NCBI RefSeq assembly: GCF_029360665.1
Contig: NZ_JARDUB010000004.1
Coordinates: 310,001-374,000 of the forward strand
Source: Eudoraea chungangensis
GTDB lineage: Bacteria > Bacteroidota > Bacteroidia > Flavobacteriales > Flavobacteriaceae
Reading direction: 5' to 3'
DNA: 64,000 nt
Position numbers and translations under genes: made by a program. This document shows, piece by piece, positions 20,223 through 28,916 of this stretch. The notes under the pieces were generated by a model, which had not been told where the DNA came from, made no database searches, and saw only the letters and a program-made list of their open reading frames with translations. How positions within the stretch are numbered: the first letter of the stretch is position 1; each line of letters starts with the position of its first letter.

Positions 20223-21272
20223 TTAATACAACATAAATGAAACCAATGCGATGCCTAAAATTGCAACGGGTACAATAAGTAAGGTGTAAATAAAAGATAT
20301 AGCACCTGCCTTTGCAAAAGACCCAAACCAGGAACTTTTATAGAAATTACGAAGGGCTATAACAAGATAGAAAACAAAGGAAAACCATATAAGAAATTCG
20401 AGCCCAAAGGGTATATCTATCACAAAATTTATCAGGATCAGTGTACTAAGTGCGGCAAATATAAAGGTGAAAAAGTAAAAGCTAAAGACCATATGGTGGG
20501 CAAAAGTTGCGCGCTTCCAATAAAAGAATTTAAGTAAAATTGCAAAAAGTGGAAGCATTAAAAACATGGCAATAGGAATAGTATCGTATAAAGCTTGTAA
20601 TATGCCTCCTCCTCTTTTTTCATAAAATTTCAAAAGCTGGGTATAAAACCTCTCTTTAAAGGCTCCAGGATTCTTCCCCATTCCCATGGCCTGTAATTTT
20701 TCTGAAATAGGTGCGCCTATTTCAATTAGGGAATCTAATTTCTTCCTATTAAAATCTACCTCTGCATTAACCTTAGGAGTCTCCCCGGTGATTATAGAAT
20801 CTAGCACTTCCATTTCTTGGTCCGAAAACCGAAGGTATTTCTTATTTTCCTCCAGAACTTTCTGTGCTTGTGCTTTCTGAATAGAATCGGTACTAAGGGC
20901 GATAGAATCAAAACTGACTTCTGAATTAAGGCCTTTTTCGATTACCTTGGATAAATCGCTATCGGCTTTGCGGACTGAAAATGAAAAAACGAAGAAAAAA
21001 ATAACAGAAATAAACAAGTAAAACTGGGCAGGATGAAGGTAAGATAAGCGTTTTCCATCTACAAAACGTCTGGCCAACACCCCAGGCTTTATCATCAAGG
21101 GCACAAAGCTCTTTAAAAATCTGGCATCAATAGAAAAATAGTTACTTATAGTATTACTAAATAATACGCCAAACGTAAGATTATCCGCTGTTTCTTGACC
21201 ACAATGAGGACAATAATCAAAGGAAGCATCGAAAATTTTTTCACAATTTTTACACTGGTCTGTGGATGGCAT
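20223..21272 (-). CDS. DUF3667 zinc-ribbon membrane protein
   Basis: A 349-residue protein with an N-terminal zinc ribbon (CKNCEKIFDASFDYCPHCGQ) and the family motif RFVDGKRLSYLHPAQFYLF leading into a TM helix. A long soluble loop follows, then four or so TM helices in the C-terminal part (for example AMFLMLPLFAILLKFFYW and LLIVPVAILGIALVSFMLY). I recognise it as DUF3667, a Bacteroidota family of unknown function. The start at ATG 21272 is preferred because the longer frame starts at TTG. It is monocistronic, with a -7-like element just upstream. Confidence 0.88.
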   Translation of the reverse strand: MPSTDQCKNCEKIFDASFDYCPHCGQETADNLTFGVLFSNTISNYFSIDARFLKSFVPLMIKPGVLARRFVDGKRLSYLHPAQFYLFISVIFFFVFSFSVRKADSDLSKVIEKGLNSEVSFDSIALSTDSIQKAQAQKVLEENKKYLRFSDQEMEVLDSIITGETPKVNAEVDFNRKKLDSLIEIGAPISEKLQAMGMGKNPGAFKERFYTQLLKFYEKRGGGILQALYDTIPIAMFLMLPLFAILLKFFYWKRATFAHHMVFSFYFFTFIFAALSTLILINFVIDIPFGLEFLIWFSFVFYLVIALRNFYKSSWFGSFAKAGAISFIYTLLIVPVAILGIALVSFMLY

Positions 21273-21287
21273 TTGGTTTGTTTTAAT

Positions 21288-21295
21288 CAAAAATA
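21288..21295 (-). promoter_or_regulatory. Candidate -7 element of the DUF3667 gene
   Basis: TATTTTTG on the minus strand matches TAnnTTTG, 15 bases before the ATG at 21272. No well-placed TTG is visible upstream. It also lies over the alternative TTG start, which supports the ATG. Confidence 0.35.
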
Positions 21296-21426
21296 CAAAA
21301 ATGGATTATTCTTAGTCTCTCCAGGCTAAAACTACATAATTAAAGTGTGCACATGCGGTTTTAAGCTTTCTAAAAAAACCCTTTAAGCAGTGCTTTTTTG
21401 ATATAGGTATTAAAAATATAGTTTGG

Positions 21427-21434
21427 TATATTTG
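21427..21434 (+). promoter_or_regulatory. Candidate -7 element of the gamma-glutamyltransferase operon
   Basis: TATATTTG, an exact TAnnTTTG match, ends 45 bases before the ATG at 21480. The nearest upstream TTTG is 26 bases away, too far for a standard promoter. Confidence 0.35.
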
Positions 21435-21479
21435 AAAGAGACGTTTAAACAATCTACCAGCCCAATAAATCCGTATCCA

Positions 21480-23165
21480 ATGAAAAAAATTTTACTCTTT
21501 GTTCTTTTATTCGGCCAGTCCCATTTATTGATTTCCCAGGATCGATTGTCTGGCAAGTCATTCGCTTCTCGTTCGGAGGTTCTGGCCCAAAATGGAATGG
21601 CAGCAACGAATCATCCACTTGCTACACAGATAGCTATAGATATTCTAAAAAAAGGGGGCAGCGCTATAGATGCGGCAATAGCCGCAAATGCCTTTTTAGG
21701 CCTTGCTGATCCGGCAATGAATGGCATTGGTGGTGACCTATTTGCTATAGTTTGGTCGGCAAAGGATCAAAAACTTTTCGGTTTAAACGCTAGTGGTAAG
21801 TCGGCCCAAAGCCTAAGTTATACTCAAATGCAAAAAGAATTAGAGAACGGAAAAACCTATAGCAGAGGTCCACTTTCTATTACTACTCCCGGTTGTGTAG
21901 ATGGTTGGGTTGCCTTACATTCCAAATTTGGCAAACTAGAATTCTCCGAATTACTAAGTCCTACAATTAATTATGCGAGAGCGGGAGTACCAATTACCAG
22001 CGAAGTGGCGGATTTCTTTTTAATGGACGAGCCGTTTGTTAAAGAAACTAATAACCCTTCCTTTAAGAAACTATATTTCACCGACGACCATTTTCCTAGA
22101 AAAGGGGACCTTTTCATGAATAAAGATTTAGCCAATACGCTTGAGCTTATTGCTAAAGAAGGCAGAAAGGGTTTTTACACAGGTAGGGTGGCCAATGGGA
22201 TTGTAAACCATTTAAAAGAAAAAGGTGGGTATTTGTCCTTGGAGGATTTGAAGGATAACCAACCGCAGTGGGTAGATCCTGTTTCCGTTAATTACAGGGG
22301 TTATGACATTTGGGAACTACCTCCCAATGGCCAGGGTATTTCTGTTTTACAAATTATTAATATTCTAGAAGGTTTTGATATTGCGAAGATGAATTTTGGA
22401 AGTGCTGCCCACATCCATCATTTTACGGAAGCGAAAAAAGTGGCTTATGAAGATATGGCCAAGTTTTATGGAGATCCAAAATTTGGAAACATCCCATTAG
22501 ATAAATTATTATCGAAAGAATACAGCGCAGAGCGGCGAAAATTAATTAATCCAAAAAAATCTGGAAGTTATGACCCTGGTCTGGCTGCCGGAGACCATAC
22601 CATTTATCTGACTGTTGCAGACAAGGAAGGTAATATGATCTCTTTAATACAAAGTTTGTCGGCTGGTTTTGGATCTTTAGAAGTTCCTGAAGGGCTCGGT
22701 TTTGTCTTACAAAACAGAGGATCTGGATTTGTAATGGAAGCCGGACATATAAATCAATACGCCCCAGGGAAACGACCTTTTCATACCATTATTCCCGCTT
22801 TTATAACGAAGGATGGAGCACCTTATATAAGTTTTGGCCTTATGGGTGGTGATATGCAACCACAAGGACATGCTCAAATAATCATGAACTTAATCGATTT
22901 TGGGATGAATCTTCAAGAAGCCGGGGATGCCCCACGAATATTTCACAGTGGCACATCGGCCAGAAGAGGTCGCAGAGAAGGGGTGGGAGACACCTATTTA
23001 GAGTCTGGTTTTGATTATGAATCCATTAGTTCCCTTATGGATATGGGACATAGAATTCGGATGATGAAAGGGATTTTTGGTGGCTATCAAGCCATTATGA
23101 TTAAAGATAAAGTGTATTACGGAGCTTCAGAATCCAGAAAAGACGGGCAGGCAGCCGGGTATTAA
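21480..23165 (+). CDS. Gamma-glutamyltransferase family protein
   Basis: A 561-residue exported N-terminal-nucleophile enzyme that hydrolyses or transfers gamma-glutamyl groups, for example from glutathione. The signal peptide is MKKILLFVLLFGQSHLLIS then QD. Family motifs include ATNHPLATQIAIDILKKGGS and DPAMNGIGGDLFAIVW. The self-cleavage region is GDHTIYLTVADKEGNMISLI, where the Thr of DHT aligns with the catalytic Thr. GLMGGDMQPQGHAQI is also present. The precursor should be cut into two subunits before that Thr. The ATG at 21480 fits the signal; the longer frame starts at GTG. It heads a unit with the M20 hydrolase (25-base gap) and the Crp/Fnr gene. Confidence 0.94.
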   Translation: MKKILLFVLLFGQSHLLISQDRLSGKSFASRSEVLAQNGMAATNHPLATQIAIDILKKGGSAIDAAIAANAFLGLADPAMNGIGGDLFAIVWSAKDQKLFGLNASGKSAQSLSYTQMQKELENGKTYSRGPLSITTPGCVDGWVALHSKFGKLEFSELLSPTINYARAGVPITSEVADFFLMDEPFVKETNNPSFKKLYFTDDHFPRKGDLFMNKDLANTLELIAKEGRKGFYTGRVANGIVNHLKEKGGYLSLEDLKDNQPQWVDPVSVNYRGYDIWELPPNGQGISVLQIINILEGFDIAKMNFGSAAHIHHFTEAKKVAYEDMAKFYGDPKFGNIPLDKLLSKEYSAERRKLINPKKSGSYDPGLAAGDHTIYLTVADKEGNMISLIQSLSAGFGSLEVPEGLGFVLQNRGSGFVMEAGHINQYAPGKRPFHTIIPAFITKDGAPYISFGLMGGDMQPQGHAQIIMNLIDFGMNLQEAGDAPRIFHSGTSARRGRREGVGDTYLESGFDYESISSLMDMGHRIRMMKGIFGGYQAIMIKDKVYYGASESRKDGQAAGY

Positions 23166-23190
23166 AAAGAACCTATTAAATTATTTACTT

Positions 23191-24615
23191 ATGAAAAGTG
23201 CTTTTAAAATACTTATTATTTGGTGCATTAGCTATAACCTTGCAAATGCTCAAAAAGACACAAAAGCGATTCTAGAGAGTTTGGATTCCAATAAAGACAA
23301 CTATGCTGCATTAGCGCAAGAATTATGGATGAATCCTGAATTGGGTTATTTAGAAAATCAAAGTGCAGCTCTTATTATCGCAGAATTAGAGAAGGAAGGA
23401 TTTGTGATAGAAAAAGGTGTTGCTGGTATCCCCACGGCTTTTACCGCATCTTTTGGGACTGGCGGGCCCGTTATTGGAATTCTTGGCGAATATGATGCAC
23501 TTCCCGGGATGTCGCAGGTGGCCGAGCCAGAGTTTAAAGCAAGAGTGGCAGGCGCACCAGGCCAGGCTTGCGGACATCATCTTTTTGGAATAGGATCTAT
23601 GGCTGCGGCTATCGCCATTAAAAATTGGATACAATCTTCTGGTAAGAGCGGTACCATTAAATTCTATGGAACACCTGCAGAAGAAGGAGGCTCCGGAAAG
23701 GTTTATATGGTTCGGGCCGGACTTTTTGATGGACTCGATGCGGTGTTGTCTTGGCATCCGGGGGATCAAAACACTTCCAATCCCAGTACTAATTTGGCTA
23801 CTATCTCTGGCAAATTCCGGTTTAAAGGAAATTCATCTCATGCGGCTACAGCTCCAGAAAGAGGTCGCTCTGCCCTTGACGGTGTAGAGGCAATGAATGA
23901 TATGGTAAATATGTTAAGAGAACATACAACGGAGTCGACCAGAATTCATTATGTGATAACCAAAGGAGGAGATGCACCGAATATTGTGCCGGCGGAAGCT
24001 GAAGTCTATTATGTTATTAGACATGCGAACAGAATGGAAGTAAAGTCGGTATGGGATAGGGTGGTAAAAGCTGCTGAAGGTGCTGCCTTGGGTACCGAAA
24101 CCCAAATGGCTTACGAAATAATAGGAGGCACCTATGACCGCTTACCTAATGAAACCCTGGCTAGGCTGATGCATAAGAATATGCTCTTGGTAGGAGGTGT
24201 AGACTACAACGATAAAGATCTAAATTTTGCCAAGGATATACAAAAGACCTTGAGTAATCCCAAACCAATTGCATCTGCAGCGATCATACAACCAATAGAA
24301 TTCACCTACGGAAAAGCTTCCGCAGATACAGGTGATGTGAGCTGGAATGTTCCATTAGCGGCCATCAGGGCGGCTACCTGGGTGCCTGGCACACCTCCAC
24401 ATAGCTGGCAGGCAGTTGCTGCAGGAGGAACTGATATTGGCAAAAAGGCCATGATGGTTGCAGCTAAAACCCTTGCCTTAAGCGCCATTGAAATATATAA
24501 GAAACCAGAGACACTGATTAAGGTAAGGGAGGAATTTAATGAGAGAAGAGGTCCTGACTTTACCTATACCGCACTTTTAGGTGATAGGGAGCCCGCACTC
24601 GACTACAGAAAATAA
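23191..24615 (+). CDS. Exported M20-family amidohydrolase (AbgB-like)
   Basis: A 474-residue metal-dependent amidohydrolase with a signal peptide (MKSAFKILIIWCISYNLANA then Q). Family motifs are WMNPELGYLENQSAALI, ILGEYDALPGMSQ and APGQACGHHLFGIG (metal-binding). The metal-binding Glu pair is in YGTPAEEGGSGKVY. FKGNSSHAATAPERGRSALD lies in the dimerisation domain, and DTGDVSWNVP near the end holds another ligand. The closest character is p-aminobenzoyl-glutamate hydrolase subunit B, but the substrate may be any N-acyl amino acid or peptide. It sits between gamma-glutamyltransferase and a Crp/Fnr regulator. A paralogue lies at 57022-58611. Confidence 0.93.
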   Translation: MKSAFKILIIWCISYNLANAQKDTKAILESLDSNKDNYAALAQELWMNPELGYLENQSAALIIAELEKEGFVIEKGVAGIPTAFTASFGTGGPVIGILGEYDALPGMSQVAEPEFKARVAGAPGQACGHHLFGIGSMAAAIAIKNWIQSSGKSGTIKFYGTPAEEGGSGKVYMVRAGLFDGLDAVLSWHPGDQNTSNPSTNLATISGKFRFKGNSSHAATAPERGRSALDGVEAMNDMVNMLREHTTESTRIHYVITKGGDAPNIVPAEAEVYYVIRHANRMEVKSVWDRVVKAAEGAALGTETQMAYEIIGGTYDRLPNETLARLMHKNMLLVGGVDYNDKDLNFAKDIQKTLSNPKPIASAAIIQPIEFTYGKASADTGDVSWNVPLAAIRAATWVPGTPPHSWQAVAAGGTDIGKKAMMVAAKTLALSAIEIYKKPETLIKVREEFNERRGPDFTYTALLGDREPALDYRK

Positions 24616-24619
24616 AAAA

Positions 24620-25156
24620 ATGACCCCCCTTACCGAACTTATTCAGCAAATTGATTCGAAGCAACTTTGGGAACGTGAAGTTGATTTGCAACGAAATGAT
24701 TATCTGGTAGAAAAAGGTAATATTAATACACGTTTCTTTTTTGTAGTTGAAGGAAGTCTACGAATTTTTGTTCTCGATTCTAATGAAGAAAACACTATTC
24801 GTTTTGGCTATAAGGGTAACTTAATCGCTGCCCTCGATTCCTTTTTAACAGAAAAACCTACAGAACTATATATTCAGGCTTTAAAAAAAACCAGGCTAAA
24901 AAGTGTAACGAAAATCAAGCTTAAAGTACTAATAGAATCGAGTACTGCAAATACCAAACTTTGGATTAGTATTTTGGAAAGCTTTGCATTTCAACAAATG
25001 GAGAGAGAAAGAGACCTATTAACAAGTTCTCCCATAGAACGTTACCATCGTGTTTTACAGCGAAGTCCTCAGCTTTTTCAGGCTATACCAGATAAGTATA
25101 TTGCCTCGTATTTAAGAATGTCTCCAGAGACTTTTTCCAGAATAAAAAAGTCTTGA
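24620..25156 (+). CDS. Crp/Fnr-family transcriptional regulator
   Basis: A 178-residue protein with a cyclic-nucleotide-binding-like beta roll (NTRFFFVVEGSLRIFVLDSN, FGYKGNLIAALDSF) and a short C-terminal helix-turn-helix ending IASYLRMSPETFSRIKK. This is the usual compact form in Bacteroidota. I see no cysteine cluster for an Fnr iron-sulfur centre, so redox sensing by that route is unlikely. The start ATG at 24620 is four bases after the amidohydrolase stop; the longer frame begins at GTG inside that gene. Its position in the gamma-glutamyltransferase/amidohydrolase unit suggests local regulation. Confidence 0.9.
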   Translation: MTPLTELIQQIDSKQLWEREVDLQRNDYLVEKGNINTRFFFVVEGSLRIFVLDSNEENTIRFGYKGNLIAALDSFLTEKPTELYIQALKKTRLKSVTKIKLKVLIESSTANTKLWISILESFAFQQMERERDLLTSSPIERYHRVLQRSPQLFQAIPDKYIASYLRMSPETFSRIKKS

Positions 25157-25208
25157 TTTGAATCATTTTTTTTAAGGATTAATAGAGGGAGTTTTGTAAA
25201 AAAAAGAA

Positions 25209-25769
25209 ATGACAGTTTTAGTTAGTGAATTATTAAAGGAACTTACCGAAAGAACAAAAAGACACAGAGAAAAGGTAGTCCAATGGAAAAAATTACCCTT
25301 GGAAGAACTTAAAAAAAGACCTTCAAACGATGCATGGAATGCTTTAGAATGTTTGGAGCATCTCAATTTATACGGAGAATATTACCTCCCGGAAATTGAA
25401 AAACAAATGAATAAAGCCGGTGATAATCCTGCGGTAAATTTCAATTCAGGCAGGTTGGGAAATTATTTTGCCAAGTCTATGCTCCCTACGGAGAAAGCCT
25501 TAAAAGTAAAAACCTTCAAGGACAAAAATCCATTGCACAAAGAACTGGATAAAGAAGTTTTGGACGAGTTCATAGAACAACAAGACTCGCTCCTATCCCT
25601 ATTAACAAAAGCTGAAAACAAAAATCTAAATAAAATTAAAACAGGAATTAGTATCACAAAATGGATTAAACTAAAGCTTGGAGATACTTTTAGAATAGTT
25701 ATATACCATAACGAACGACATTTACAGCAAGCGCAGATGGCAATAGACCTATCTGTTGTTTCTGTTTAA
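25209..25769 (+). CDS. DinB-family protein (four-helix bundle)
   Basis: A 186-residue protein of the DinB/YfiT-like family, predicted four-helix bundles that bind a metal through three histidines. Candidate ligands are His in ALECLEHLNLYGEYY and the pair in YHNERHLQQAQMA near the C-terminus. Family members include thiol-dependent transferases and hydrolases, and bacillithiol S-transferases belong here. With bshC in the window a bacillithiol link is conceivable but unproven. It lies 52 bases after the Crp/Fnr gene in the same direction. A second, exported DinB gene is at 49176-49808. Confidence 0.82.
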   Translation: MTVLVSELLKELTERTKRHREKVVQWKKLPLEELKKRPSNDAWNALECLEHLNLYGEYYLPEIEKQMNKAGDNPAVNFNSGRLGNYFAKSMLPTEKALKVKTFKDKNPLHKELDKEVLDEFIEQQDSLLSLLTKAENKNLNKIKTGISITKWIKLKLGDTFRIVIYHNERHLQQAQMAIDLSVVSV

Positions 25770-25861
25770 AGCATTTAAAAAGTATGCAAAGGATTTGATT
25801 TTCCATAGTATCCTATTTGGCTAGTGAACTAGTTTACACGATTCTAGTTATCTCATTCTCA

Positions 25862-26839
25862 ATGAAAGTTATATATCAAAATTCATACGGCCCTGTATCA
25901 GAATTACTAAAAAAGGAAATCCAAAAGCCAGGAATCAAAGAAAATGAAGTCCTAATTAAGATTCATGCTTCTGCAATAAACGACTATGATTGGAGTATGG
26001 TTCGAGGAAAACCTTACCTATACAGATTAATGTTTGGTTTATTTAAACCAAAAAACCCTATTCCCGGAATGGAACTTTCTGGAGTAATTGAAGCTATAGG
26101 GAAAAGCGTAACTCGTTTTAAAGTAGGAGATCAGGTATATGGAGACATCTCAAACTATGGTTTTGGCAGCTTTGCCGAATATATTGCCATAAACGAAAAG
26201 GCGATTTTACCTAAGCCAAATAGCCTAAAATATGAGGAAGCTGCTGCCTTATCACATGCAGGAGGTCTAGCTTTACAGGGCCTGCAAGATTTAGGCAAGC
26301 TCAAAGCAGGAGATAAGGTATTGATTAACGGAGGGGGTGGAGGAATGGGCATTATTGCCGCGCAAATTGCAAATTTTAAAGGGGCCAAGGTAACTGGAGT
26401 AGACCATCTTACAAAGCTAGAGGAAATGAAAGCCTATGGCTATGACGAAGTCATAGACTACAATACCACGGATTTCACAGAATTGAAAACTAAATTCAAC
26501 CTAATCCTTGATGCAAAGACAAATAGATCTCCCTTCAAATATTTAAATGTATTAAAACCTAATGGCCGCTATATAACTGTTGGAGGCTCACTTTCCCGCC
26601 TTATTCAAGTATTGTTTTTTAAAGCTTGGATTAAACTGATTTATAAAAAAAACTTCGCGATTTTGGCCCTAAAAGCCAATAAAGACATGAGGTTTTTAGA
26701 AGCATTGATAGCCAATGGTTCACTGCGGCTAGCAATAGATGAATCCTTTGATTTCGACCATGTTCCTGAGGCAATTCAATTTTTCGGAGAGGCCAGACAT
26801 TTAGGCAAAGTAGTAATTACGCATAAAACTAAAGTTTAA
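25862..26839 (+). CDS. MDR-family NAD(P)H-dependent oxidoreductase
   Basis: A 325-residue medium-chain dehydrogenase/reductase of the quinone oxidoreductase-like, zinc-free type. Motifs are IHASAINDYDWSMVRGKPYL, KPKNPIPGMELSGVIEAIGK and the nucleotide-binding segment VLINGGGGGMGIIAAQIANF. The catalytic zinc ligands of alcohol dehydrogenases are not visible. The start at ATG 25862 is preferred because the longer frame starts at TTG and the family begins at MKVIYQNSYGP. A paralogue sharing the GLFRPKNNI motif is at 51487-52473. The substrate is unknown. Confidence 0.9.
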   Translation: MKVIYQNSYGPVSELLKKEIQKPGIKENEVLIKIHASAINDYDWSMVRGKPYLYRLMFGLFKPKNPIPGMELSGVIEAIGKSVTRFKVGDQVYGDISNYGFGSFAEYIAINEKAILPKPNSLKYEEAAALSHAGGLALQGLQDLGKLKAGDKVLINGGGGGMGIIAAQIANFKGAKVTGVDHLTKLEEMKAYGYDEVIDYNTTDFTELKTKFNLILDAKTNRSPFKYLNVLKPNGRYITVGGSLSRLIQVLFFKAWIKLIYKKNFAILALKANKDMRFLEALIANGSLRLAIDESFDFDHVPEAIQFFGEARHLGKVVITHKTKV

Positions 26840-26941
26840 TATCTGGTTAACTAGGGATGTCTGTATCTCTTACTGTTTAACTCAGTATATTCGTACGGAT
26901 TAATAAATACCCAGCCTTGGATGCTTTAATGTTTTTGTCTT

Positions 26942-27652
26942 ATGGAATACAATAAACAGACTGCCTATCATTACAGTGCCTTTAGACCCCCGCTTCATAA
27001 AGTTATTCTAGAGAACTACTTAGTTAATAAACACTTTAATCGGGCTTTGGATATTGGGTCAGGAACGGGGACCTCTACCCTAGCACTTCTGCCGTATTGC
27101 AAAAGTATTGTCGGCTTAGAACCTAGCGAAGCAATGATTAAACAGGCTATACCAAAGCCAGAGATAACTTATGTTCAGGCAAATGCCGAAAAAATACCTT
27201 TTGCTGCAGAGGAATTTGATTTGATTACAATGGCGGGATGTCTTTTTTATGCCAAATCGCAAAAGCTTGTTCATGAAATTTCCAGGGTACTTAAAACTGG
27301 GGCTTTGGTTTTAATCTATGATTTTGAAGTACTCTATTATTCTTTTGTTGAAAAACTAGTCAACACTAGCTATATTAGAGAGGCGCTATACAATCATAAA
27401 GAAGACTTCTCAGGGCTAGAACACCAAGAATTTCTTAAAGAAAATTCAGAAACAGCAACCTATGATTTAACCATATCCCCCGAACAAATGGCTCATATTC
27501 TATTGTCAGATACAAAAGATTATATTGCTCTTGCAAGGGTTTTTGGCACCTCTAGCTTGCATATGAAAACCAGTCTGAAGTTACAAGAGACCTATGGTAA
27601 AAAAATTCAAATCTCTGCCATGCTTTACAGTACACTTTACGTTAAGCACTAG
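26942..27652 (+). CDS. Class I SAM-dependent methyltransferase
   Basis: A 236-residue Methyltransf_11-type protein. Motif I is RALDIGSGTGTSTLALL. Motif II is VGLEPSEAMIKQA, ending in the acidic residue before the ribose contact. VQANAEKIPFAAEEFDLITM follows, giving a standard SAM-binding Rossmann fold. The target (small molecule or other) is not evident. The N-terminus YNKQTAYHYSAFRPPLHKVI resembles ubiquinone/biotin-type methyltransferases. It stands between the MDR gene and DUF819, with about 100 bases on each side. Confidence 0.9.
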   Translation: MEYNKQTAYHYSAFRPPLHKVILENYLVNKHFNRALDIGSGTGTSTLALLPYCKSIVGLEPSEAMIKQAIPKPEITYVQANAEKIPFAAEEFDLITMAGCLFYAKSQKLVHEISRVLKTGALVLIYDFEVLYYSFVEKLVNTSYIREALYNHKEDFSGLEHQEFLKENSETATYDLTISPEQMAHILLSDTKDYIALARVFGTSSLHMKTSLKLQETYGKKIQISAMLYSTLYVKH

Positions 27653-27738
27653 CTTATGACTTCACAGATAAAGCTGTTTTAGTTTGTTTTTAACTACAAA
27701 AAGCTATTTTTAAAGAATAAACACTTAACCCGCTACCT

Positions 27739-28872
27739 ATGACCATTTTCCAAGATCCGCTGTATGTCATGTCGATTTTAGGACTAATGGTTATTTTGGC
27801 CGTATATGCAGGCAAATATGGCTTTGGTAAAAAGCTCGGCGCGGCCTTATTAGTTATCCTCTTTACTGCAGTTATTGCCAATTTGGGTTTAATCCCAACT
27901 GCTTCCAATACTATTCCTCTATACGATGCGATTTTTACCTATTTAGCTCCTCTTGGTATTTTCTATCTACTACTAGGGGTAAGTCTAAAATCTATCAAAA
28001 AAGCAGGAGCACCAATGATAGTACTCTTCCTTATTGGGTCTTTTGCGACAACAGTGGGTATTTTAATTGCCTGGTATCTAATTGATCCCAAAAGTGTTAT
28101 TGGAGAAGATGCTGCCATTATTGCCGGGATGTTAACGGGTACATATACTGGAGGAAGTGCAAATTTTAATGCTGTTGCTCTTGCATATAATTTTCAGGAA
28201 AAAGGAATACTTTATGCAGGTACAATTGCCGTAGACAATGTAGTAAGTACCATTTGGATAATAATTACCATTGCTTTGCCAAGTATACTCCGAAGGTTTT
28301 GGAAAGACAAAAAAGTAAAGTCTACTAACAAAGAAGTTGAGAAGGAAGAGGCAAAATCAATCGACTTTTACTCTCTTATATGGCTGGTTTTTTTAGGAAT
28401 TGTTTCCTATTTTATCTCAGAAGAATTGAGTAAATTATTTCCACAAATACCATCTATTATTACTCTCTCTACTTTAGCAATATTGTTGGCACAGACTAAA
28501 TTTATTCGAAATCTTAGAGGTTCACATGAACTTGGCCTTTATTTAGTCTATATTTTTTTAGCGGTAATCGGGGCCTATTGCGAACTAAGCGCAGTTATTG
28601 AATTAAGAACTATAGGACTAGTCCTCTTACTTTTTGCTTTATTAGCCGTGTTTTTCCATGGAATAATTATAATTGTATTGGGCAGCTTTTTTTATAAGGA
28701 CTGGGAAATGATTGCCCTGACAAGTCAGGCAAATATTGGAGGTGGCACTACCGCGATTGCCCTGGCAGAAACTTTTGGAAGAAAAGAACTAATAGTTCCG
28801 GCCATATTGGTAGGAAGTTTGGGGAATGCCCTTGGAACTTATCTTGGATTTTTGGTAGTGAATTTTTTGTGA
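27739..28872 (+). CDS. DUF819 family integral membrane protein
   Basis: A 377-residue protein with about ten TM helices, for example VMSILGLMVILAVYAGKYGF and IVLFLIGSFATTVGILIAWY. It has glycine-rich conserved segments GMLTGTYTGGSANFNAVALA and TSQANIGGGTTAIALAETFG that mark DUF819 (YjcL-like). The two related halves and glycine motifs resemble ion-coupled transporters, but no substrate is established. It is followed after 44 bases by the Nif3-like gene in the same direction, so the two are probably cotranscribed. Confidence 0.9.
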   Translation: MTIFQDPLYVMSILGLMVILAVYAGKYGFGKKLGAALLVILFTAVIANLGLIPTASNTIPLYDAIFTYLAPLGIFYLLLGVSLKSIKKAGAPMIVLFLIGSFATTVGILIAWYLIDPKSVIGEDAAIIAGMLTGTYTGGSANFNAVALAYNFQEKGILYAGTIAVDNVVSTIWIIITIALPSILRRFWKDKKVKSTNKEVEKEEAKSIDFYSLIWLVFLGIVSYFISEELSKLFPQIPSIITLSTLAILLAQTKFIRNLRGSHELGLYLVYIFLAVIGAYCELSAVIELRTIGLVLLLFALLAVFFHGIIIIVLGSFFYKDWEMIALTSQANIGGGTTAIALAETFGRKELIVPAILVGSLGNALGTYLGFLVVNFL

Positions 28873-28916
28873 TGGGCAACCCAATCTATTTGGCGTATTT
28901 AAAACACTAAAATATT

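Noticed and set aside
23386-23769. 127-residue minus-strand open frame
   Set aside because: It is antisense to the M20 amidohydrolase, with composition typical of a shadow frame.
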